Assembly: GCA_019448385.1 (NCBI GenBank)
Contig: JAGTXO010000017.1
Coordinates: 372,001 to 436,000, forward strand
DNA length: 64,000 nt
Direction of reading: 5' to 3'
Source: Diacronema lutheri
Taxonomy: Eukaryota; Haptophyta; Pavlovophyceae; Pavlovales; Pavlovaceae
A model generated the notes under the pieces. That model did no database searches. It saw only the letters and a list, made by a program, of their open reading frames with translations, and was not told the DNA's origin. Within the stretch, counting starts at the first letter, position 1. Each line of letters opens with the position of its first letter. Shown here piece after piece: positions 44,066 through 52,715 of this stretch. Both the position numbers and the translations under genes were made by a program.

Positions 44066-47000
44066 ATGGCCGCGCACCACCCCGCGGTGCGCGACACCGA
44101 CCTGCAGTACGCGATGGAGTCGGCGTACACGAGCGAGGCGGCGGCGCCGACGCACGCGCGTGGTGGCGATGCGTACAGCCAGTCGCTCGACCCGCCCGCC
44201 ATCTCATCGTTCACCGAGAACGGCGACGAGACCGCGCGCGCCACGGCGAACGACGGCGCCGAGCCGAACAAGCTCAACGCCGAGGAATCGGCGGCGCTGC
44301 GCTCGTTCCTCGCGGGTGGGGACGAGTCGGGCGAGGGGGTCGTGCTCGACTGGGGCGTCGTGCTTCCGCTCGCGCAGGCCTGCTGCCTCGCCCTCGCCTT
44401 CGTCGTCGTGATCGCCGGGCTTACGACGGCGACGTGGAAGGTGTGCTGCGCGTCGCCGCGCCGCGCCGCGCGTGCCGCGCCGCCCCTGTCGCACGGCGGT
44501 TGCTCGCGTGCTCCGCAGCGGAGCGCTTCGGGCTTCAGCGGCAGCACGCCGCGCTCGACGCGGCGTTGCGTGCGCGCGCGCGCATGCTGGCCACCCGGCT
44601 GCTCAAGTAACGGCGGCGTCGAGCGGCGCCTGCGCTGAGCGCCGCCGTCGCCTCGCGCGCACACAGAGCCGCCGCGCCCTCGCCGCTGGCACGCACTCAC
44701 GCCGCGCACCCGCTCCCTTTCGCCTACCGCTTCGCCCGGCCCCCATCGCTCGCGCCCTCGCGCCCTCGCGCGCTCGGCGCATAGGTGGGCACGGCCGTTG
44801 GCGGCCACCGCGCGTCCGTCGGGCTGACGAAACTCGTCCTGCTCGACGTCGCTCCAAAGTCCGCCGGAACCTTCCGACTCACGGACGTCTGCAAGGGTCT
44901 CGCGCTGTCCGGTGCCGTTGCCGGCGCCTCGAACGCGGCGGCAATGGGCGCCGCGAACGCGACGAGCGGGACGAGCGCGCGCGCGGCAGCCGCGGCAGCC
45001 GCCGCTGCCGCCGAGGCCGCCGCCGCCGCGCTCGGCTCGCCGATGGATCCCGACATGGCGTGCGCCTTCGCGAGGGCCGGCGCGGCCGTCAACGGCCTGG
45101 CGGGCACCGCTCTCGCGCTCTTGCTCGCCTTGGCGCTCACCAACATGTGCGCGCGCGACGTGCGCCGCCGCGGGCGACGCGTGCCGCACGGGCGCAAAGC
45201 CGCGCGGCGCGCGACCGCGCGCGCCCGCCACTCCGCCCCCCGGACGCTGCCACCGCACGATGCCGTGCGGGCGGGGCTCTCGCCGCGCTCGCCGTGCACC
45301 GGCCCCGCGCGCGCACGATGGGCGCGGCCGCTCACACACACACACATACACAACCGTCGCCGCCCCGCGCCCCATCCTCTCGCGCGCGACCGCGCGCCGC
45401 CACGGCCCACTGCGCCCCGCCGCGCGACCAGCTACTTTGCCTTCGCCGCGCGCGGCACCTTCGCGCCGCTCCAGCCGTTCATCCGCCCCCTCGAGACCCA
45501 TCTCGCACGCCTCCCGCCCGCCGCGCGCGACCTCCTCCCCGCCGTCGGCTGGGCGGCGTCCCTCTTCTTCCTCGCGCTCGCGCTCGTCATCTTCGGCTCC
45601 GCCGCGCCCGCCGGCGTCGGCGTCGGCGCCGCCCCCCTCGGCCTCTCATTCGGCGCCGTACGGCTTGGCGCGCTCTTTGTGTGCCTCGGCGCGGGTGTGT
45701 ACGCAACGTCGCTCTCAGAGATCTGGCGCACCGAGCTCCTTGCCGGTGCGCGCGTCGCGCCGCGTCGCGCGCCGCGCGCCCGCCGTGGCGCGCGCGTCGG
45801 TGCGGCGCGATCGCGCCGGCAGCCACGCTGTTTTTTAAAAAGAAGAAGAAGAAGAAGGCGCCTTACGGTTGCGCGGATGGCCGCGGCGTACCGCCATTGC
45901 CCGGCGGCCGCTGCCCCGCCCATCGCCCTGCCTCCGCGCGGACCCGCCGCCCGCCGCTCGCGGCTCGCCCGCGTCCGCGCCGCTCGTCGCAGGCATCTCC
46001 GTTGTCGTCGCAAAGTGGCGCGCTCTCACTGACCGCCCGGCGAAGGTTCTCGTCGGTGTTCTCTACGCAAGCATCGTGCTGCACCTGCTCCTGTGGACGC
46101 GCGCTGTCGACTGGGCGGTGACGCTGCCCTGCCTTGGCATCGGTGCGAGGCGCGCGGCACGCGGGCGTGCGCCACGCCACCTTCCTTCCCGCCCTTTCTT
46201 GCCTCGCGCGCTGCGTGGCGAGCGGCGGGCGTGGCGGGCTCGCCGCGCACTTGCACGGCGCGCCGCCCTCGGCGCGCCCTTCCCCCGTACCGTGTGACTC
46301 GACGCACGCCGCCGCGCACCGGACCCGCGCACCGGACCCGCGCACCGGACCCGCGCACCGGACCCGCGCACCGGACCCGCTGCGCGCGCCTGCCGCACTC
46401 GCCGCCGCGCCTGGCGCGCGCACGCCGCGTCGCCGTATGCACCCGCCCCTCCCCGCGCGTCTCCCTGCCATTCTTGTTTCCTTTTATTCTGTTTCTCTCG
46501 CCCTCGCGCGCTCTTTGTTGGATGTGCCACTGGGCCACCACTCGATGAGCACCACCCGACGGGCACCACCCGATGGGCACCAACCGGCTGGGCACCAACC
46601 GATGGGCACCAACCGACCGGGCACCAACCGATGGGCACCAACCGACCGGGCACCGACCGACGGGCACCAACCGACACACTCTGCCCATCCCCGCGGCCGC
46701 GCCGCGCAGTCGCGCTGCTCTTCCATCACACCAAGAGCGCGATGGCCTTCTGCGTGCTCACGTCGCTCTGCCTCTTCTTCGAGGTCGTCGACGTGTCGGC
46801 GGTGAGCCCGCGCGTCTGCCCGCACGCGCGCACGTTCGCACGCCCGCACGCGCGCCCGCCCGCCCCACCCACCAGCTTGCCCGTTGCCGCCTGCCCCACC
46901 CGCTCGCCTGCCCGTCCCCGCCTGGCCGCTCGCCTGCCCGTCCCCGCCTGGCCGCGCCTCCTTCTCGCGCACACTCGCCACATCTCACCCACACGTACTC

Positions 47001-47149
47001 ACATCTCACCCACGCGTACTCTACAGGATGGGTACGGCCTCGCCAAGGGCGCGGTGTGGCTGCAGGTGATCACATGGCTGCTCATGGCGACGCAGCTCGG
47101 CGCGCTCGGCGGCATGGTGCAGCTGCGGATCCGGCACGCGCAGAACTGA
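44066..47149 (+). CDS. multi-pass membrane protein, unknown
   Basis: Six exons: 44066-44440, 44785 to about 45152, 45432-45745, 45993-46142, 46710-46801, 47027-47149; about 473 residues. All joins are phase-consistent; the second intron keeps the frame open and its donor is uncertain. Soluble N-terminal ~95 residues precede about seven hydrophobic segments: LAQACCLALAFVVVIAGL, NGLAGTALALLLALALTNM, VGWAASLFFLALALVIFG, LGALFVCLGAGVYA, VLVGVLYASIVLHLLLW, AMAFCVLTSLCLFFEVVDV and WLQVITWLLMATQLGALGG. The first loop carries TTATWKVGTAVGG, then an Ala-rich luminal insert. I could not assign a family; the number of segments fits a transporter or tetraspan-related protein. Head to head with RPN2, 130 bp between starts. 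Confidence 0.72.
46318..46672. repeat. two minisatellites in one intron
   Basis: Within intron 46143-46709 of the membrane-protein gene: five copies of a 13-bp unit (ACCGGACCCGCGC) at 46318-46382, and about nine copies of a 15-bp unit (CGATGGGCACCAACC and variants) at about 46545-46672. Confidence 0.85.
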
Positions 47150-47473
47150 ACGAGCGCCACGCCGGCGCGCGCGCCGCGGCCGGGCGCGGGTGCGCGTGCG
47201 TTGTGCCGCGGTGCGGCGCGCCTCGCTCGGCGCCTTGTGCTCGCTTGCTCGACCGTCGACGCTCGGCGCGCGAACGACACACGTGCCGTGTCGTCGCGCC
47301 GCCGCGCGGCCCGGCGAGGCAGTGTGGTGGGCAGATGGCGCCCTCCATGGACCACGGCCGGACGTTGTTGCCACAAAGTTCTACCGGCTCGGTGAACGTT
47401 GGGCCGTGTGCGGTGTGCCGGGCGCAAGGCATGGTTTGTGCACTCACCCATGCTGAAGGCAAAAAAGAGACAA
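47150..47473. other. intergenic between convergent genes
   Basis: 324 bp between the membrane-protein stop and the PsbP-like stop. I see no conserved reading frame or repeat in it. Confidence 0.5.
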
Positions 47474-48394
47474 CTAGGGGAAGAGCGTCCCCTCCGCGAC
47501 GCGGTAGTCGTTGCGCAGCGCGCGCCCGATCTTGGTCGCGCGCGTGCCGTCGAGCTCGAAGGAGCGAACGAGCCGGCGCAGCGCGTCTGCCGTCCCCTCC
47601 TTCTTCCACCGCAACTCCGACGTGCCGCCAACGAGCAGCATCGCGTCTTCCGAGCCGCGCGGCTGGAGGGCAGAGATCATCGCGTGCCGGCGCTGTTCGG
47701 AGCCGCCGGGCGTGAGTGCGGCAAAGCTCACCTCGACGAGGCGCAGGCGCGGCTGGTCGCGCGCGCCGCCGCCACGCCCGCCACTCGCGCCGCCCGCCGC
47801 GGCCGCGCCGCGCTCGTCGGCGAACGAGTCGGCAAGGAGCCGCACGTCAGTCGGCACGCCGTACGCTCCGAAACGGCCCGTCGAGGCGAAGACGGTGCTG
47901 AGGAGCCAGGCGCCGTCGACGGTGTCGAGCGTGGCGCCCGCGGGCAGCCGTTCTACGAGCAGGAACGCGCCGTCGCCCTCGCGCGAGCGCGTCTCGACGT
48001 CGTAGTAGAAGCCCTGCGCCAGCGGGTAGGGCGATTCGAAACGAGTCGTCGCCGCGACGCCGCCGTCGAGCGCGACGAGGCTCTGGACGGTGACCGTCTT
48101 GCCACCACCTGCCGCGCTGCCCACAGTGGCCACCGGCTCGAGCAGGCACACGCCCGTGCGCGGGCGCGATTTTCCGCTGATTGCGCCCGCGCCGAGCGAC
48201 GAGCCTGGCTGCCCGGTGAGCGCCGTGTACCCGTCGATGTTGGCGGAGGTGCGCATCTCGTCTGGCGAGACGGCGGCGCGCGCAGCGGGCGGCAGCAGCC
48301 CGGCAGCAAGCGCCGAGCCCGCCGCGCCGCCCAGCTGCCTGCGCGTGAGCTCGCGCCCGTGGAGCGCGACGAGTGAGACGCACAGCGCGAGCAT
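47474..48394 (-). CDS. PsbP-domain-like thylakoid lumen protein
   Basis: Single exon, 306 residues. The N-terminus is hydrophobic (MLALCVSLVAL, an ER-type signal), then LTRRQLGGAAGSALAAGLLP ends in AARAAVS, which is a twin-arginine thylakoid signal with an AxA cleavage site. Such a bipartite leader is expected for lumen proteins in algae with complex plastids. The mature part has strands typical of the PsbP/MOG1 fold: SPYPLAQGFYYDVETR, GAWLLSTVFASTGRFGAYGV with VPTDVRLLADSF, then RRHAMISALQPRGSEDAMLL and SELRWKKEGTADALRRLVRS ending in FE, like the 'DSF' end of PsbP domains. PsbP-like proteins support photosystem assembly; which subfamily this is cannot be told. Divergent from the CFAP97-like gene, 115 bp apart. 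Confidence 0.7.
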   Translation of the reverse strand: MLALCVSLVALHGRELTRRQLGGAAGSALAAGLLPPAARAAVSPDEMRTSANIDGYTALTGQPGSSLGAGAISGKSRPRTGVCLLEPVATVGSAAGGGKTVTVQSLVALDGGVAATTRFESPYPLAQGFYYDVETRSREGDGAFLLVERLPAGATLDTVDGAWLLSTVFASTGRFGAYGVPTDVRLLADSFADERGAAAAGGASGGRGGGARDQPRLRLVEVSFAALTPGGSEQRRHAMISALQPRGSEDAMLLVGGTSELRWKKEGTADALRRLVRSFELDGTRATKIGRALRNDYRVAEGTLFP

Positions 48395-48509
48395 TGTGTG
48401 ACACCTGCGTCACGCCGTGTAGCACAGTAGTGAGTAGTCTGGTCAAACGTCGCGCCACGGTATGGGTATGGTGGAGTACTTAAGCTCCGCCGTTTCTTCT
48501 CCAGCAGCC

Positions 48510-51500
48510 ATGGATGAATTCCCATTCCGCCTGCCACCCATCCGCGGCGCTCAGGACTACTCGCACCTCCGCGGCAGCGTAGTGGAGCGCCGCTCGCTGC
48601 AGCGCGAGCACAAGCGGCACCTCGCTCGCCTCACGCGCGTCAAGCCCTCCATCGACAATGGGCCGCCACCGATGTGAGCGGCCGCCCAATTCGAAGGCCC
48701 GGCCGGCCCGCCGCGCGCGACACGTCCGCAATCCGCGCCGGCGATCCGCGGCTGCGCGCGCGTCGGCGCTCCAATGCGGTGCACGCCAGACCGATCGCTG
48801 CACCACCATGCGCTCGCCTGCCGCGCACTCTCGCGACGCGCGCGCTCGCCAGCCGAAGCGCCGCCGACCATGCCCCCCGGCCCGCCTTCGCGCGCCGCCC
48901 GCTCATGCGCGCGCGATCGCGCCTTTCTCGCCGCAGGTACCGGCACATGCGGCACAACGCGAAGAAGGCGCTCATGGTTGACGAGCGCTACGAGACAATC
49001 GAGCGCCAGAACCGCCAGCTCCTCGACAAGCTTCAGCACATCATGCTCGCCGACAACGGCACCCTCGCGCCCGCCGCGGCCGGCCCGGGCGGCGCGGCAG
49101 CCGTGCGCCGCGTCGGGCCGGTCTCGCTCAACGAGCAGCTGCGGCGACACGAACAGCGGCGCCTCACGCGCGAGAACGAGGTGCGCGCCGCGCCGCCGCG
49201 CCCAGCTGGCGCCGCGCGGTGGCCCGGTCTTGGCGGCGCGGCGCGCACTTCGCAAGAGCGACGCGCGGCCGACCGCCGCCGTGATCGCCTGCGCGCGCCA
49301 CGGCGCGCGGCGAGCGCAGAGCATCGTGCGGCGGATCATGTTGCAGAAGCCCGTCTATTCCGCGCACAAGCTTGAGGAAGATTACAAGCGAAACCGTTAC
49401 TACGCCGGGCAGGTATGCGCGCGAGCGTGCGCGCGGTGCGCGGCGCGGCGCGCCGGTCGGCTGGCCGTGCGGCGCGCTCGCTGGCCGTACGCGCGCTGTG
49501 CCCCGGGCGGGTGCGTCGTCGCTCATGCGCCGTCCCCACGCGCCGCATCCCCCGCGCCCGGCGGCCGCGCACGGCCCGCAGCTGCCCGCCTCGCTCGCCA
49601 CGACTGGTGACTCACGCCGCGAGCCGGGCGGGATCTTGAACGCCGTCGCGGCCTGGCGCGGCGTGCGCGCTCAGGACGGCGCGGCGTCGCAGCCCGAGCT
49701 TCTGCGACTGCGTGGGCCGCACGCGCGGCCGGTCGCGGACGACGGCGACGGCGGCGAGGACGGCGCGCGCGGCAGCGGCCGCGGCCGTGGGCGCGGCGGG
49801 CGCGGCGGGCGCGGCGGCGCGAGCCGGCGCGCGGCTGCGGCCGACGGCCGCGGCGTGAGCGGCGCGGGCGTGGGCGGCGCGTCGTCGGCCGACCGCGCTC
49901 TCTCGCTCGCCGATCTGTCGGACATGTCGCTTTCTGCAAATGCGGCGCTGCCGCCGACGCTCGCGCAGGTGCGCCCCGCGCAGCAGGGCACCACGCCGCA
50001 CGCGACGCCGCCCTCGCGGGCACTACGCCGCGCAGCGCCGTGTGATCGTCGCCTTGCCCCGCCGCGCAGCGCCGTGTGATCGTCGCCTTGCCCCGCCACG
50101 GCCATTTGCTCGCGGCGTGGGGCGCGTGTGCCGTTCGGGGCGTGCGCGCGCCGTGGTTGGGTCCGGCGCCTTGCCACGCGGCGGGTCGCTCCTGCCGTGC
50201 GGCCGCCCTGGGCGCAGCCTCCCCCCCCCCCCCCCCCACCCCCCACCCCCAACCCCCGAGTGTCTGCGCCTCACTGTCCGCACCGCGCCGCACCGCGCCG
50301 CACCGCGCGCATTCACCGCCGCCCCGCCACCCGGCGCGCCTGCTCGCGCCGACCCGCGCCGTGTCGCTGCGGACCACGCCCCGGCAGGTTGGTCTCCTCT
50401 TGCTGCACGTGGCGGCCAAGGAGGCCGGCGCGACGACCCTTGAGGGCCTGCCGCTCGATGCGCTCGCTGACACGTTTCAAGAGCGGACGACCGGCCTGAC
50501 TGCGGACGAGATGGCTGCCGTCTGGGACGCGGCCACCGCGCGCAACATGGTGCGCTGCCGCCGCCGCGGCGTCGCGATCCTGCGGCGCCGAGATTGGCGC
50601 GCGCGCGCACGCCCTGCGGGCGGGGAGCCTTTTTTTTTTCTGTTTCTTTTTTGTGTGGAGGGGCTTGTGGCTGGTGGTGACGCGGTGTGCCGGCGCGCCG
50701 CGCGCGCGCCACGTCGCCAACGCTCGCTTCGCCATGGCCGCTTCCCTTCGCCGCAGTCCGCCGCCGAGGCGGCCCTTTTCCTTGAGGACGCGATCGCCGC
50801 CGCCATTTCGCACGATGGCGGGCCGGGCGCCGGCGCTCTCGGCGACGACGGCGAAGACGAGATCACGATTGAGCTGCCGTCCGGCACGGTGGCGTACAGC
50901 CGTGCGGCGCTGCTCGCCGAGGCGGGCGAGCGCGCGGAGGACGCTGCGCTCGCGCAGGCGGACGCCGAGGCGGCGGAGGCGGCGGACGCCGCGCGCGCAC
51001 ACCGGGACCGCGAGGCGGCGGCGTCCGTGCTGGTGCCGGCGGCTGCGATCGCAGCCGTGCCCGAGCCGACCGCCGCGCCGGCCGGCGCGTTAGCCGCCGA
51101 GCTGGCCGCCGACAGTACGGTGGCTGAGGGAGGTGCGGAGGGCGGCGAGCCCGCGCCCACCGGCGCCGAGGGCACGCGCGCGCGCGCCGTGCTGGCAGCC
51201 GACGCGGACGCGAATGCCGAGGGCGAGGGTAAGGCGGGTCACTTGGGGGGCGCCGCTGACAAGCCGGCGGAGACGCGCGTCGAAGCGCGCGCCGCGCAGC
51301 CCGAGGGTGAGGCTGACGTGGGTACGTTGGTGCTCGCGGCCGACGAGCCGGCGGCGGGCGAGGCGCCCGTCGAAGCGCACGCGCCGCGCGCGCAGCCGGG
51401 CGACGCCGCGGTCGCGCTCGGCACGAGCGATTCGGGAGAGGCGGCAACGGCGACGGCGACGGTGACGGCATCGGAATCGGAGGCCGACCAGACTGATTAA
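48510..51500 (+). CDS. CFAP97/Hemingway-domain ciliary protein with long acidic tail
   Basis: Six exons: 48510-48673, 48937-49180, 49320-49412, 49582-49968, 50388-50549, 50757-51500; phases agree; 597 residues. The N-terminal ~130 residues are the Hemingway/CFAP97 domain: SLQREHKRHLARLTRVKPSI then DNGPPPMYRHMRHNAKKALM, VDERYETIERQNRQLLDKLQ, HIM, then SLNEQLRRHEQRRLTRENES, IVRRIMLQKPVYSAHKLEED. These residues read correctly only across the splice joins. CFAP97 proteins act in motile cilia and flagella. The part after about residue 180 is not typical: a Gly/Arg-rich section (GRGRGRGGRGGRGG), a short helical unit (VGLLLLHVAAKEAGATTLEG ... FQERTTGLTADEMAAVWDAA) and a ~250-residue Ala/Glu-rich acidic C-terminus. 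The start at 48510 is preferred over an in-frame ATG at 48462. Confidence 0.85.
50028..50100. repeat. tandem duplication in CFAP97-like intron 4
   Basis: Two adjacent copies of a ~34-bp segment containing GCGCCGTGTGATCGTCGCCT, in intron 49969-50387, followed by a poly-C run near 50221-50237. Confidence 0.8.
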
Positions 51501-51752
51501 TGAAGATTTTCCAACTTGAGTGCAGTCCGAGCGCACTCAGAATATTATTAAGGGAGTTCCGTACTTTTCGACGTTTCAAACTTTGCCTCCGTACTTTTAG
51601 ACTTCCAAAATGTTTGCAAACTTTCGCCCGGACTCCGCCCGGACTCCGTACTTTTCGACGCTGGACCCAAAACTATCCACGCGGCCATCTTCTGCGATAA
51701 GGTCTGCAACGGCGAGGGCGACGGCGACTACCTATGCGGCCACTGCTTTGCT

Positions 51753-51986
51753 GTGGCCGGCTCGCCGGCGCCGGCGCCCCCTCCGGCCGGCGGCGAGGAG
51801 GACTGGAAGGACTACGATGATTCGTCTGAAGACGTTCCCAAAAAGCGCCGCAAGACAAGCATGGGCGCGCAGCAGCAGCCGCATGGCGAAGTGAACCAGC
51901 GGAAGCAGAACTGCTGCAAGCAGTGCGGGAGGCCCGGGCACAACAAGAGGAGCTGCCCGGAGCTCGAGCAGCAGAGAGCTAAGTGA
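51753..51986 (+). CDS. zinc-knuckle fragment, left arm of fold-back element
   Basis: Frame ending with QQRAK at 51986. Upstream in-frame sequence (VLFDAGPKTIHAAIFCDKVC) extends it to about 51650, without a clear ATG. Holds a CxxxxC/CxxC cluster, Gly/Pro-rich linker, KKRRKT and CX2CX4HX4C knuckle. GHNKRSC-type knuckles are common at the C-terminus of Mutator-like and other transposases. May be transcribed as a small nucleic-acid-binding protein or be a relic. Confidence 0.5.
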   Translation: MAGSPAPAPPPAGGEEDWKDYDDSSEDVPKKRRKTSMGAQQQPHGEVNQRKQNCCKQCGRPGHNKRSCPELEQQRAK

Positions 51987-52192
51987 GTTCAGCTGCGCGT
52001 CGAAAAGTACGGAATGACTTAATATTAGGGAGTTCCGTACTTTTCGACGTTTCAAACTTCGCCTCCGTACTTTTAGACAAATCGTCGAAAAGTACGGAGG
52101 CGCCGTCGAAAAGTACGGAGGCGCCGTCGAAAAGTACGGAGGCGCTGTACTTTTCGACGTGTCATTCCGTACTTTTCGACGCGCAGCTGAAC

Positions 52193-52570
52193 TCATTTAG
52201 CTCTCTGCTGCTTGAGCTCCGGGCAGCTCCTCTTGTTGTGCCCGGGCCTCCCGCACTGCTTGCAGCACTTCTGCTTGCAGCAGTTCTGCTTCCGCGCGTT
52301 CACTTCGCCATGCGGCTGCTGCTGCGCGCCCATGCTTGTCTTGCGGCGCTTTTTGGGAACGTCTTCAGGCGAATCATCGTAGTCCTCCCAGCCCTCCTCG
52401 CCGCCGGCCGGAGGGGGCGCCGGCGCCGGCGAGCCGGCCACAGCAAAGCAGTGGCCGCACAGGTAGTCGCCGTCGCCCTCGCCGTTGCAGACCTTGTCGC
52501 AGAAGATGGCCGTGTGGATAGTTTTGGGTCCAGCGTCGAAAAGTACGGAGTCCGGGCGGAGTCCGGGCAA
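52193..52570 (-). CDS. zinc-knuckle fragment, right arm of fold-back element
   Basis: Inverted copy of the left-arm frame, opening upstream of PDSVLFDAGPKTIHTAIFCD, 125 residues, ending at QQRAK. It differs from the left copy by a handful of substitutions and a small in-frame insertion (KQNCCKQKCCKQCG versus KQNCCKQCG). That the frame is intact in both arms despite the differences suggests either recent duplication or selection on the protein. Confidence 0.5.
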   Translation of the reverse strand: MPGLRPDSVLFDAGPKTIHTAIFCDKVCNGEGDGDYLCGHCFAVAGSPAPAPPPAGGEEGWEDYDDSPEDVPKKRRKTSMGAQQQPHGEVNARKQNCCKQKCCKQCGRPGHNKRSCPELKQQRAK

Positions 52571-52715
52571 AAGTTTGTCTAAAAGTACGGAGGCAAAGTT
52601 TGAAACGTCGAAAAGTACGGAACTCCCTAATTATTAATGACGTTCCCGTAGTTCCGCGGATGAGCACCCCTTCATCATACCGCCGCCGTTTTTGCGCCAA
52701 AAGTTGGGCTCAGAC

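Larger units (their letters stand above)
51541..52640. mobile_element. fold-back element with two inverted zinc-knuckle reading frames
   Basis: The left arm (51541-52018) and right arm (52161-52640) are inverted, nearly identical ~480-bp copies around a ~140-bp spacer. The outer ends share AGGGAGTTCCGTACTTTTCG; the short motif GTACTTTTCGAC or its complement recurs many times, and the spacer has a third end copy plus three tandem 21-bp units with GTCGAAAAGTACGGAGGCG. Each arm encodes the same short protein with CDKVCNGEGDGDYLCGHCF, a basic KKRRKT patch and a CCHC knuckle CCKQCGRPGHNKRSC. No transposase catalytic domain is present, so it looks like a non-autonomous, palindromic derivative of a transposon that kept the zinc-binding end of its protein. 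Confidence 0.82.
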
